Source: Xanthoparmelia taractica (Eukaryota > Ascomycota > Lecanoromycetes > Lecanorales > Parmeliaceae). Taken from it: DNA of 64,000 bases. Both the position numbers and the translations under genes were made by a program. Positions 32,538 through 43,739 of the stretch are shown here, piece by piece (the stretch's first letter is position 1; each line of letters begins with the position of its first letter). The stretch is from assembly GCA_033085395.1 (NCBI GenBank), contig JANQBS010000049.1, positions 124,001 through 188,000 on the forward strand, in the 5' to 3' direction. The notes beneath the pieces were generated by a model that searched no databases, was not told the DNA's origin, and saw only the letters and a program-made list of their open reading frames with translations.

Positions 32538-34301
32538 TCATCGGGATTTGCACGCGGCCAATGCCCCCATCAGGCCGAATTGGGTGGATACGCCTTCGAT
32601 GCGGTGGGTAGAGTTGATGTTTTTGACCAGGGTGATTTGATAGCACGTCGCTGAGCCCTGGCGGGAGATGATGGTCGAGTAGGCAAGGAAGTATTCCCAG
32701 ATCTGGTGCAGATGAGAGAGAAATTAGTTAGTAGGCAACGTTACAGGGACAGCTGTTGGAGGAAGGAGGAGAAGAAGAAGATGATGATTATGGTGATGGA
32801 AGAAAGACATACCCTGAACCATCTATTTCCATACTTTGCTTCAACCTTCTCCTTGTTTGCCATCCAATTCCTGTACCATCGCCACAGCGTCGCGGAGTAG
32901 TGGACCCCGATGGTGTCGATGCCTTTGACTTCGAATCCGGCGCCTTCCAATTTGTCGACGAACCAGCCCAGAGGGGTCGACGCATCCGCTCCCGGGAAGA
33001 TGTATTTGTTCATAAAGAGGCCCCAGATTAAATCTTCGTATTGCCAGGATTTCCGGATGCCGGCGATTTGCAGGAAAAAGACCCCGTCGTCGTCGAGCAT
33101 GTCATAGACCTGCTTTAAGAAGGTGGAGAAGTATCTTACTCCAACGTGCTCTGCCATCTCCAAACACGTAATCTTGTTATATCCTCCGGGCGGCAAAGCT
33201 ATGTCACGGTAATCCATACACAGGATTCGGCTTTGGCTTTCTTCAACGCCTGCTTTTTGTAAGGCGTTGTTGCCCCACGCTGTCTGATTCCTTCCGAGGG
33301 TGACTCCCGTCACATGTGCTCCATATTTGGTGCTGGCGTACTTGGCGAGCGTCCCCCAACCGCATCCAATGTCAAGTAGAGTTTCACCCTGTTTGAGACC
33401 AATCTTCTCGCACACGATCCCGAGCTTGTTGTCTTGTAGCTGCTCGAGGGTTTCTTCCTTGTTGATGTCGGATATTATGCCGGAAGTATAGATCATGCGG
33501 GGACCTAGGAACCATCCATAAAAATCGTCACCACGATCGTAATGGTCTCGCACTTGTTCCTCGTCTGGTGCCGTCAGTAACCACATCACCAGCGCACATT
33601 GAAAGGTATCTCACCTTGAGATCGGGTGTGCATAATCACCTCTGGCATCATACCAGTGAGGAAGAAGCGGAACAGGCTGATTGTGAACGTGAACTTTGCC
33701 CAGTCATGGCGGTATTCCATCACCTCCAAAGCATCGCCTTTGAAGTCGACGGCGCCGTCGAAGTACATCTCATGAAATGTTTCCATCGGTATCTTGCTTT
33801 TGCCATGGTACTTTGCTCTATCCTTTTCACTGTGGAAGTACAGATAATGCTCCACCGGTCTACCCGGATATCGAGCCTTTTCATTTTTTCGCGGAGATAT
33901 CGAGGAAGCTAAATACCAAAATGTGGCTAAGACGGGGATGGTGGTGAAGAAAGCGAAGAAGATCCATGTCAAAAACCCTCCGTGGACCTCTCGCGCTAGA
34001 TAGGCCGGGACTAACGCGAGGAGTGTACCGAGAAGAATGTTATTGAAGTTGTCGCTGCCTGCCGCGTCGGCAGGGAGCGGGGCATTCTTGATTGATGGAT
34101 ACTACAAAATCGTCGTCAGCCTTGAAAATTGACCACAGACCCTGGTTGTCCCGGTGCGAGTCAATTGGAGCTGCCGCAACCGTTTCTGCTCACAGTAGTG
34201 GTCCTGACTCCATAGTCCTCGAGGGGAGGCACAGGGGTTGGAGCGGCTGGAGTCTCAATGAATTCAAAGTCGTCAGACACTTCTGAACCTGATTTGGGCA
34301 T
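32538..34301 (-). CDS. Sphingolipid C9-methyltransferase
   Basis: Four exons: 34301-34194, 34101-33615, 33564-32813 and 32702-32538, with phase-consistent introns (92, 50, 110 bp). The product is 503 aa. After a disordered acidic/proline N-terminus come two hydrophobic segments (LLGTLLALVPAYLA and WIFFAFFTTIPVLATFWYLA, about residues 52-95), then the cyclopropane-synthase-like methyltransferase domain: YDRGDDFYGWFLG, the SAM-binding LLDIGCGWGTLAKYA, GVTLGRNQ, ITCLEMAEHVG and FLQIAG. Fungal members methylate C9 of the sphingoid base of glucosylceramide at the ER, using S-adenosylmethionine. Loss impairs growth or virulence in several fungi. The last exon ends ALAACKSR. Divergent from the exonuclease gene. 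Confidence 0.94.
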
Positions 34302-34592
34302 CTTAGCCACTCAGGGTAGATTCAGTACAGTCCAATTGGCGTTGTTCTGAATATCTCTCTGCTTGAGGGACCGAAACTCGAGAGGTATTGATTCGTATTC
34401 GTAGGGCTGGACGTTCTGGTGCATGCAGGCTATCGGGCGCTAAGTAAGTAGGTTCAGGCACCTCTCCGCCATATCCAATACCTCCAACGCCATCCAAAAA
34501 GAGAGTCCGACGCGTCTTCTGATTTTGTGCTGTCGCCCATGAGTGAGGCACAGCGATGGGACTGGCCCTAATGGAGCCTTGTCCTTTCCACC
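34302..34592. promoter_or_regulatory. Divergent upstream region, C9-methyltransferase / exonuclease
   Basis: 291 bases between outward-facing starts; shared promoter region. Overlapping short open frames on the minus strand are not supported as genes. Confidence 0.5.
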
Positions 34593-36906
34593 ATGCTTCG
34601 CCAGCAAAGACTTGCCTCGAAGGTAAGCCGCCGTGCTGCAGGGTTTCATCTTATGCTGAGCACAAACGCTGTGCTGGATAAGGACTCTCGTATGGATACA
34701 CCAGCTTCCTTGAAAGCAATGCCATCTGGGTATGTATTTCCACTCTTAAATCAGGCAGCTAATTGAAAGTTCTTTTAGTGAAGCGTCTCGATCTGGCTCT
34801 AATCGTACTTGGAACGCTATTCACGGCATCACTTTCGCCTCCAAAAGTGATAACCCGCCCTCTCAGACGGCACCCGAACTTACTGACAGCCAACCATCTC
34901 AGCGAATCAGCTCGCAAGTGGACCCATTGCTTTGGTCTGAGCCGCGAACGCGAAAACATACTGAATCAGAAGATGAGAATTGCGGAGGCCTTGGAGATGT
35001 TGTCGCGAACAAAGGGGCAGTACATGTGCGAGAGACCGAATCTGGGAATTCAACAATAAATCCTAGTTCGAATGACGATGGTAGTTCCTCCTCCGACATT
35101 GGTCACCCTGAAGGTTGTCCTTCGACAGAGATCCAAGCATTCCGCAGTCCGCTCGGCTTTCATATACCGGAATCAAAGCTGCGAGATGCCATGCTTGCGG
35201 AGCCTACCAGTACCGCGTCGTACTGGCACTTTACATTATATCAGGGTCCCGGTGGGGAAAGAGACAAAGTCAAGGTGCATTATTGTAAAAACAAGGAAAC
35301 TACGGAGAAAATAGCTCAGCTGTTTCTCGATGAAGAGGTCATAGGTTTTGACATTGAATGGAAACCAAACTCATCGGCGTCTGACGGGATAACGAGAAAC
35401 GTGTCGCTGATCCAGATAGCGAGTGAAGAACGGGTGTTGCTCGCACATGTTGCTAGATATCCCAATGCCGCTATCTCAGAGAAAGAGCAACGAGTCGACG
35501 ATTTTGTTGCCCCGTCTTTGAAGAAAATCATGTATGGCATATCTCGGTGCTGTCTAGTCCCAAATCATATCCCTTCCCGAGCCGACGTTCCTAGTGTGGT
35601 ACCTCCATTCCGCTCTGCATTACACTTCCCAACTTGGTTTTGTAACCTAGGTTGCACTCTGATGTAGAAATGCTGACTCCGATATGTCCGTTAGGGAGTC
35701 GCCTTCCATAGGCAAAGTCGTAAGCAATCTCTAGCTTCCAATTCAGATCATGTTTCGAGTCAGGAGACGTTTTGGGGGTGGAACGGGAATCTTTCTCTAT
35801 TTGATCGTGATGATTAATGAGTCGATGGCTGATCAGAGGCGTTGCAGGGTGTCGCCATTAAAGCGGACTGCACAAGGCTGCGAAAGTTTTTGGGCATTGA
35901 CTCACACGGACTCTTCGAACTTAGCTACCTGTACAAGTTGGTCAAATTCTCTTCTGGAAATGTCAAAAAAATAAGCAAGACGCTGGTTTCCCTGGCCCAG
36001 CAGGTTCAAGAGCATCTTCTGCTTCCTTTGGAGAAGGGGGAAGTACGAACGGGCGATTGGAGCAGCAGCCAGGACTTGAATTACGAGCAAACGCGATGTA
36101 AGTCTGCAAATACCTACTTACCACTAGGCATAATCTGATTGGACCCTTTCTTAGATGCTGCTTCAGACTCGTATGCTGCTCTCCAACTCTACCACATCCT
36201 GGAAGCGAAACGAAGAGCGTTGGAACCTACACCTCCACGACCCGCGTACGCAGAATTGAATCTACCGATCCGCTTAGCGGACGGTCAGACAGTAGAGCCA
36301 TTTGACGAACCACCAGAATCGATCGAAGAAACGAGTATAGACGCCCCGTCAAGTACATGCACCTCCCTAGAGGACGACTTCCAGAAGATGGCAATCGAAG
36401 ACCCTGCATCCTTATACCCGCAGCTGCCGGCATCCCCAGCATCATCATCATCCTCCTCCTCCTACTCTTCCACCTCCACCACCTCTATGCCTTCTTCAAC
36501 ATCACACCCTTCCCCCTCCTCAAAACCACCCTCTCCCACACCACCAAGAACCGATCTTCCCCCCGAAATCATAGAAGCCAACGCTTCAGTCACGGAATAC
36601 ATAGAAACCCGTCCCGCAACCATCAAGCCCAAAACCAACAAAGCCCACCTGCGCGCCCACTACCTCTGGCAGCACCTTTCCATGGAACCCGACGCCATGG
36701 CGGCCCTCTTGCGCGTCGATCTGAGCACAGTGGCCGTGTATGTGCTCCAGGCTATAAAAATCGAGCACTTTTCCTTTGACGAAAAGAGAACGCGCGCGCT
36801 TGTCCCGCTCGCGCCTAGGATGCTTAGGGAGCACTTTGATAGTATGATTTCGAATCGAGTTAGGAAGAGGGTTGAGGCTACTGCTGGAGAGGGGGGAGGG
36901 AAGTAA
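34593..36906 (+). CDS. DEDDy 3'-5' exonuclease-domain protein
   Basis: Five exons: 34593-34729, 34779-35531, 35695-35719 (25 nt), 35848-36097, 36155-36906, all in phase. The product is 638 aa. The exonuclease domain (about residues 205-400) has Exo I in VIGFDIEW, Exo II in GVAIKADCTRL and Exo III in YAASDSYAALQLY, giving the D-E-D-(Y)D catalytic set of the RNase D/WRN class. The N-terminal 200 residues are disordered; the C-terminal part has an acidic/Ser-rich linker and a helical end (AHYLWQHLSMEPDAMAALLR). The ATG at 34593 has a good context (CCACCATG) and gives an arginine-rich start, MLRQQRLASKVSRRAAGFHL, that could be a mitochondrial presequence. The substrate (DNA or RNA) is not known. 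Confidence 0.88.
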
Positions 36907-37468
36907 GCTTGGGACGTTTGATAGATGAGAATGTTGTGATGGGTCTGATTGATAATGTTTGTGCATACACATACTACATACTAGAAGTTAGATGCTTGGA
37001 TTATCGGCTCGTGGCAAGCCTCGCATTTCTTGAAATGTTACGGGGATCAATGCAGATGCAATATATCTGCCACTGATATGCTTCATCAGCACCACGTCAA
37101 TTGTCCTAGACCCCATTAGCTAGCTCGCATCTACTGAAACTCAATTCTCATAGCGTGACTTCCATCTCAGACATGTGTTTGAACCGGGCAATTTGATGGT
37201 GATAGTCAGTCCTGAATCTCCAAGAGTATAAAATAGATATTAGTAGATTAGTCTATACATCCAAGGCTCTGATGAAATATCGACAGCGGCTGGTATTCGC
37301 TTTGTCAGTCATAAGATACCGTGATTCTGTCAAAGGGTCGATGTCTTATATAGAGCAGGTCACTGTAGTCTCGTGACAAAAGCCGACAAGCTTCCTTTGC
37401 GCCGTCCCTTTCCCTTTCTAATTCCCCTCCCCTTTTTAATACCCCACGGTCGAGCCTGATCTCGGCTC
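36907..37468. other. Convergent intergenic region
   Basis: About 560 bases between two 3' ends. No gene, repeat or RNA recognised. Confidence 0.5.
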
Positions 37469-39313
37469 TCAAGGTGGGTGCCACACCGCCTCGTCTGGTC
37501 TTCTACCCGTTCTCATGGGCAAAGCCGCATCATGTTCTGATGATGCATTCACGCTCGCAATGGCACGCTCAGTGCACGGTCGGCCCTCTGAGAAACGACC
37601 GGATCTTTCCGGATTCCGATGTCGATCTCTGCACGACGCCATCCATACGCTAAGAGGCGTGACCTGATCCATTGCGAAGTCGCCCCAGCCAAAGCCACTG
37701 CTTCTGGCGCGCGTCTTGCATACGTCATACAGCCACTTTGCCTCTGGTGTGTTCTTGTCGACGGAGAGGTATGCGATGGTGGCGGGCAATTGGAGAAGTA
37801 TATAGCCCCGGGAGCCATTTTCCTCGGAGCAGAGAAACTCGGTGCAACGGCAGACGTCGCGAACTCGACCCTGTACTGATCCATTCGGGAAAAGACCCGG
37901 CAAGATGTCTTCAACGGGCTGGAGATTGTCAGGAGAGATATCCTGATAGAGCAGGAAGAGAAGGATACAGTCAATCTGAAAGGTGCAATATTCGTAGGCG
38001 CGTAACAAGTTCGTGAAGTAAAGAGACGCGTCGAACGGAGGTCTGACATCGTTTGAATCCTGTGACCAGGAAGATGCGACAGGGACCGGCCACACTGGAG
38101 TCGAGTATTTGATGTGCCATGCCTCGCGCAGTTCATGCAGGATCTGCAGACGCTCTAGAAGCTGCTTCTGCAGAGTTTCTTTATCTGGCCGCTTGGGCAG
38201 ACCGCAACCCGTGGGGGTATTGGCGTGCGCTACGCGCTGCAGGAAACTGGGTATATCGGAAAGTACATCGATCAAATAATCGAAGTGGGACTTTGCAGTT
38301 TGGTCTTCCTCCCAAGGGACGTCCTTCCACTCTTTCTCATCAAGGAACGTTCTTTGGCAGGCAAAGATCGCATTCGAGACCTGATTCGGAAGAGGTTAGG
38401 GGAATGGCCCTCACATGGCCTATGGAATTCAGGGTTGACGTACGAGTAGTACTCGCGCTTCCAAGTAAATCTCTTTCTCGGGATAGCTTTTATGGAGTTG
38501 AGGCCCCCGAGCAAGCATTAATTTTTCGATACCCCCAGAGTGGGTGATACATCCACGATAATCCGAGGTAAGGTGTATCATCTAAATGTGGGTCAGTAGG
38601 TTCCCATCCTCCCGACGCGTAAGATGAGCAAAGGCAAACCTCATACATGTTGAGTGCCATGGTGGCGCCCAGTGTCTCGAAAGTATATGCTTTTACCTCG
38701 TGCGACAGGTCACTCGTCAAATTTCGCAAAGCTTCTCCATACATTTTCGTTCCCTCATGGATTATAAAGGGGGACTGATGGGTACGTCCGAAGAAGGCAG
38801 CCGACATTGCTTTGCTTGCAGAAACCAGTGTTCGAGATTGAACTTGGACCCTCGGGTTGGGATTCAGCCACCAGCTGATAGCCTTGGAAAAGTTCTTTCC
38901 TGAACAGAACTTGTGGAAATAAAAGGAGCGGCATACATCATCTCGGAAGGCGACTAGATTCAATTCTTGGGAGACTCTTTCAGCAGGGAGAAAACCTTGA
39001 GATGCGAGGGCTTCCTTGGGGAGCATGGGGTCGTGCCTGGTACGATACAGTTCGTCTCTGACAAGAAAGCGCTCGCGGGCTTTGCGCTCATAAGGTGCTT
39101 CATTGAGCCAAGGTTGATCGTATCCAGCGCACTTGTAGGTCGCCTTCTTGCACCTTTCGCATTCTGGCTTGACCTCATCACATTTCACTTTACGCTCTAG
39201 ATTAGACGTTAGCGGAAGCAGTGGTTCCTTGGGGGGGTGGAGGGGAAGGAGGGGGAAGAAGTGAAGGTAGTCTCACTTCTACAAGTGATACACCCACTGC
39301 TTCTTTTTCCCAT
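37469..39313 (-). CDS. Zn2Cys6 transcription factor (fungal-specific domain)
   Basis: Four exons: 39313-39277, 39196-38640, 38581-38444 and 38380-37469, with introns of 80, 58 and 63 bp in phase. The product is 547 aa. The N-terminus is MGKRSSGCITCRKRKVKCDE, then CERC and CAGY: the six cysteines follow C-x2-C-x6-C-x5-C-x2-C-x6-C, split by the first intron. The middle and C-terminal regions match the fungal-specific regulatory domain: FRDDVCRSFYFHKFC, HSGGIEKLMLARGPQ, YLEARVLLVSNAIFACQRTF. A nuclear regulator is inferred; targets are unknown. Neighbours are an exonuclease and LSM5, so no cluster role is suggested. Confidence 0.9.
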
Positions 39314-39851
39314 CCTCTACAAACAAACATGGCTATCGGATAGCTTCAGTAGACCATTGGTTGTAGTGGATGAGCAGGTGATTGACAATTAGTTCCAGCT
39401 AGATAGGACATGTCGAAGAGGAAGAAGAAGAAGAAGATGATGATGATGATGATGATGACGATGACGATGATGAAGAAGAGAGTCTTGAGGGTCTAGCAAA
39501 ACTCCAGTACGACATTGTTCTGGTTTAGCCCAAAGCCACTGGGACCGCCACGTCCAGAATCAGCTTCCTGCATCAATGTTTACCCGCAGTTTGCCCGTTG
39601 GAGCTGTATAATACGACAGAGATATGAGGTATTCTGGTCAACCTTGAAGATACCCTAAACTTGCCGAAAGAAAGAAGGGTTTTTCTGGTGGATAATACGG
39701 ATAGCTTCTGGAATAACGGTCAACAACGGGACCCTGAAGATCAATCAAAAAAAAAGCAGATCTGAGCCAACAAAACAAATCTCTCCAATAGAGTAATCGG
39801 CAACATCCCACATTAATAAAAGCTTTTCGAGCATTGGCCATATTCAGTAAA
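39314..39851. promoter_or_regulatory. Divergent upstream region with GAA/GAT microsatellite
   Basis: Between the transcription factor (-) and LSM5 (+). It contains a GAA array turning into GAT/GAC repeats at about 39418-39475. No other feature supported. Confidence 0.6.
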
Positions 39852-40400
39852 ATGGCATCTCAATTATTACCATTAGGTATATCATCGACGTAATATAACT
39901 TATTCTTCAAGACACTAAAAACCATTTCGTGCAGAATTGATCGACAAATGCGTTGGCTCGCGCATCTGGGTGGTGATGAAAGGGGACAAAGGTATAGAGC
40001 CATTCACACCTCACACGTGTCCAATCAAGCCTCTGCTAAGCTCTCTGCATATCCAGAATTTGCAGGCACCCTGCTTGGCTTCGATGACTATGTCAGTATG
40101 TTGTTGATTCTTTCTTGCCTTGCAGCATGCAACACTTGGTTGACCCAGTCGCTCAGATATGGTGCTAGAGGATGTTACCGAATTGTACGTTTTCTAGCAT
40201 GCCGGAGGTCAAAGTCAAAATAGCTTTGCAGCTGATTTTGGCTTGCAGTGACTACAGTGGGTCGAATACGAAGCTCCCAAAAATCCTACTCAATGGTAAC
40301 AACATTTGCATGGTAGCCATCACGTATACCCATGTGCCTTTTCAAGCTAATTCGATATCAGCTAATCCCCGGCGGTGAGGGTCCTGAAGCGGCTGCATGA
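39852..40400 (+). CDS. LSM5: U6 snRNA-associated Sm-like protein LSm5
   Basis: Six exons: 39852-39876, 39935-39991, 40057-40095, 40157-40184, 40249-40312 and 40362-40400, with introns of 49-65 bp. The product is 83 aa. The sequence reads MASQLLPLELIDKCVGSRIW, then EFAGTLLGFDDYVNMVLEDV (Sm1 motif) and LLNGNNICMLIPGGEG (Sm2 motif). LSm5 is one of seven subunits of the LSm1-7 ring (cytoplasmic mRNA decapping) and the LSm2-8 ring (U6 snRNA, nuclear). Exons of 25-64 nt make it invisible to ORF-length gene finding; the protein match across all six exons makes the model secure. Confidence 0.96.
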
Positions 40401-40606
40401 TGATGCAGAATCTATGCGGGTTCAATCCTTACCAAGACGCTCTCCCATGCGTCAACTAGCGGCCAGTATGACATCAGACGCGCTCGCTGGAGGTTGTAGA
40501 GATGAATCTGAGGATATGCGTACGTGTCGCTGCTAAGGATACTGCATAGGCCCCTCAGTGAGTAGTCCGAGCGACTATTTTCAGACTAGCTAGGCAGCTC
40601 TAATCA

Positions 40607-41704
40607 TTACTTTGCTGATGCCCATGAGAGCTTCAAGAGCACCTCAGAGGTATCCTGTCTGACTTCATCGATGATCTCCTTTGCATACTTTACTTTCTTC
40701 ACCAAGCCTACACCGGCACCAGCATAAGCCGTCACCCTGCCACTCTGCCCCCATCCAAGGTCACCCTTTTGTAGAGCTTCTTGATATAATCTCTTGTTCT
40801 CATCCATAACCATACCGTTCTGGGCGTCTAGATAACTGTGATTGATGATACCCCGTCCGTTGTACTGACGAGGCCAATCTGTCCCTCTTAATGTATCGTA
40901 CACGCTCGTTCTCACGGTATTCCTCCCTCCGTCATTCGTTCTAAGTACATCATCTTGGTATCCTTTGGCTATATTGGCCTCCTTGCTCGCCAGAAACCTC
41001 GTGCCCATTACGACGCCGCGTCCTCCCAGAGCCAGGCAGGCAGCGGTCCCTCGACCTTCCACTATGCCACCTGCTGCAACGAGAGGTATACTTTCCATTC
41101 CTATACTTCGTAACGAATCAGCCACCTCTGGAAGCAAGCTCATGATTCCAGCGCCTTGTGCTAATCCGTGTCCTCCTGCATCAGCGCCTTGAACGACAAG
41201 TACGTCTGGATGACAAGAGCGCGCAACTTCAATCGCATCCGTGACTGTGCCAATCTGTATCCATATCTTTGTTTTTCCCTTGCTCATATCTCTCATTCTC
41301 TTGGTCCACTCGACAAGGTCTATATTCTCCCTTGGTGCAAAGAACCACACCGCAGCGGGTATATGCTCCCTCAGAGCCTCCATCGCTGTCTCCAGCTCGA
41401 CGCCAAAGTTTATGAAGCCCACACCAATAGGTAGAGGGTCTGGGCTCGACCCTGGAAAAGGCGATTGCGCTAATAGGTCTGCTACTTCTTGTAACTCTTT
41501 TTTGAGATTAGTCACGTCAGTACCTGCAGCGAGGAATCCCAATCCTCCAGCTTTGGACACTGCGAACGCAAGTGGCGCCAGGGATATCAGCCTCATTGGA
41601 GCGCTAGCTATGAGGGGACTCTGGGTCCATGGGTACGCTTTGTTCAACGGTGTAGGAGATGTCATCTTCGAAACCTCCATTGGCGCATGACGAAGTATTT
41701 TCAA
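40607..41704 (-). CDS. Nitronate monooxygenase (2-nitropropane dioxygenase family)
   Basis: A single exon of at most 365 aa. The first ATG is at 41704; one at 41665 (MTSPTPLNKAYPWTQSP) fits the family start equally well. The TIM-barrel FMN-binding pattern is clear: an early SAPMRLISLAPLAFAVSKAG and GGLGFLAAGT block, VGFINFG, QIGTVTDA, then GADAGGHG with the catalytic histidine, VAAGGIVEGRGTAACLALGG and VVMGTRFLASKEA. These enzymes oxidise propionate-3-nitronate and alkyl nitronates using O2, detoxifying plant and fungal nitro compounds. The last 60 residues include an FMN-contact region and AYAGAGVGLVKKVKYAKEI. Cytosolic by absence of a signal. Confidence 0.92.
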   Translation of the reverse strand: MKILRHAPMEVSKMTSPTPLNKAYPWTQSPLIASAPMRLISLAPLAFAVSKAGGLGFLAAGTDVTNLKKELQEVADLLAQSPFPGSSPDPLPIGVGFINFGVELETAMEALREHIPAAVWFFAPRENIDLVEWTKRMRDMSKGKTKIWIQIGTVTDAIEVARSCHPDVLVVQGADAGGHGLAQGAGIMSLLPEVADSLRSIGMESIPLVAAGGIVEGRGTAACLALGGRGVVMGTRFLASKEANIAKGYQDDVLRTNDGGRNTVRTSVYDTLRGTDWPRQYNGRGIINHSYLDAQNGMVMDENKRLYQEALQKGDLGWGQSGRVTAYAGAGVGLVKKVKYAKEIIDEVRQDTSEVLLKLSWASAK

Positions 41705-42402
41705 ATTGGCAGTAATAAGACCATTAAGGAAGTTACTGAGTGCGGGCCATTCCGCTACGATGACTAATCAATTTTCTTATACACGTCTTAGCGCCTAGCC
41801 TATAACGGAGCAAGGAGACAATGATCGTCGAAAGCAGTTGTGCTTTTCACCATCTCCATATTATTATCGCACATCAAAGATTTGCTCACATAGCTCTTAG
41901 CTACCTTGTACGGTCAAGAAGTCACCGTTGGATTTTACGAATATACTTATTCATACATTGCGGGAATAGAAAAGGGTGGTGTAAGCTTGAGATAGTAGCA
42001 CAAGACTCTGCAGAGGTATTTGGAAAGATATTGTAGTAGGTTTTGCGAAAATGGCGAATGCACCAGACAGGTATGTGTGTCTCTGTGTATTGTCCTTTCT
42101 ACGAATCGGAACTTTCAAAGAGAAACCACGATGGCTGTGCGGCCCCTTTCAGAATCCACCCATATATCAGATCGGGAGAGCAACTGGGAGTAGCCACCCA
42201 CGACACATTAGGTCCCGGGTGTATTAGGCACCATCATTCTTGTGTCACCTTTAAGAACTCCTTCACCTTCTTCACTCTCATCCATTTTCCCTTCATTCAT
42301 CTACATTTGCTTGACCTTTCGCACCTTCCCCCAAAAAATCTATCCTTCAGGGGCTTTATCAAAGTCATAGCGCCTCAGCAGCCTCGTGGTAGCCTGGACC
42401 CT
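41705..42402. promoter_or_regulatory. Divergent upstream region, nitronate monooxygenase / RPC19
   Basis: About 700 bases between outward-facing starts. CT-rich leader sequence precedes RPC19 (about 42230-42350). An open frame reads through part of it into RPC19 (from 42043), but its upstream residues have no family support. Confidence 0.5.
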
Positions 42403-43252
42403 ATGTCTCCAGCCGACTATGTTGCACCTACGAGGGATTCTGTGACTCGTTCATATGCTACCAATTTAAGCACTACCCAACACACATCCGTACATTCGCA
42501 CATGAGACCAGCTCCATTGCACACGCCAACCATGAACCCCAACGCAGGCAATACAGGCTACCGACGCGAGCCAAAACTTACAACAGAGGATAACACCCAG
42601 CCTAGGTTCGAACTTTTCCTCCTAGGCGATGGTGAGAAGAAAGTCACCGAAGAAGCAGATACTCGTGAGTTTAACTCATTGTCTTCGTCTAAAGCACCGA
42701 ATATCTGCTGCTTCTTGATGGATTTCTTGATCACTAGACAACCTTCATTATCTATTGTGGACTTTCATACCTGTGCCTTTTAGAATTGAGATTATTTCTC
42801 TACGCGATCTTGGCAAAACTATCATTCCCATTGCTAATGTATGACGTTGCGTCAATCCAGGTATTCCCTCATCGTCAATCTTCACCTTCAACAAGGAAGA
42901 CCACACTCTCGGCAATCTTCTGCGCTCACGACTTCTACAATCACCACACGTCAAATTTGCCGGCTACAAAGTGCCTCATCCACTTGTCAGGTGAAGCGAT
43001 CCCCACGAAAAACCAGGCCAGTGTATTACATCTTGCGCTAACACTCGTCTCCATTTCAGCCAATTCCAGCTCCGCGTTCAAACTGATGGCAGCCTCACCC
43101 CTCGCGCCGCTCTAACGCAATGTTGCAAAGATCTGGTCAACGACCTTAGCATCCTGAGCCGCGAATTCACCAAAGAATATGAACTGCGAAAGATGGTAGG
43201 CGATGGAGCTAAGGCCGACGAGAAGAAGGACGATAAGAAGGCGGGGAGATGA
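42403..43252 (+). CDS. RPC19: RNA polymerases I and III subunit AC19
   Basis: Three exons: 42403-42664, 42861-42990 and 43060-43252, phase-consistent introns of 196 and 69 bp; product 194 aa. The N-terminal 75 residues are disordered and variable, as in the family. The core shows FELFLLGDGEKKVTEEADTR, IFTFNKEDHTLGNLLRSRLL, VKFAGYKVPHP, FQLRVQTDG and LSREFTKEYEL, matching AC19/Rpc19. It pairs with AC40 to form the alpha-like assembly platform shared by RNA polymerases I and III. The C-terminal tail is rich in Lys/Asp. The start was chosen because upstream in-frame residues show no family resemblance. Confidence 0.95.
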
Positions 43253-43739
43253 TGCGTAGCATTCTATCCGGCCAAGATGGCGTCTAGTGACTTGAAGGGT
43301 GGATTGACGTTACGAAAAGAGGGAACTCACACAAGGCGTCGGCGGAAAATGCTATGGGTCTAGAAGCCGAGCCTTAGACGACTAAGATCACAATACATGC
43401 CATAGCTATCAAAAGGTTTTTGAAAACATCTTGCCATGACTCAACATTCACAAGTGTAAATGGCAAGCTGTCACCCTTCCGAGGACTTGAAAAGAACGTG
43501 ATAGTTATATTTTGATACATGTAGTTCGGCGTCCTCTTCCTGAATAAGGTACAGTAGACTAACAGGTGCTACTTGGCACACGCGCGGCCCATCCCATTTA
43601 ATACATGCAACTTAGCCGAGTAGGAGTAGCGCCCAATACCAAATTATCGTCCGACTCGTCACCCTTATGTTCTAGAGACTGGCCTCACATTTCCACATCC
43701 CAGCCTTACACCTTTTGTCTTTGTCTTCAGCGGTACTTC
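43253..43739. other. Intergenic between RPC19 and PAN1
   Basis: About 490 bases, tandem genes. An in-frame extension upstream of PAN1 (from 43605) is open but lacks the conserved N-terminus, so it is taken as leader. No other element recognised. Confidence 0.5.

Noticed and set aside
40418..40430. GGTTCAATCC resembling a tRNA B box after LSM5
   Set aside because: The T-stem does not pair, and the upstream part of such a tRNA would lie in the last LSM5 exon.
43605..43739. Upstream start for PAN1
   Set aside because: The extra 45 residues have no resemblance to the family, whose N-terminus matches the ATG at 43740.
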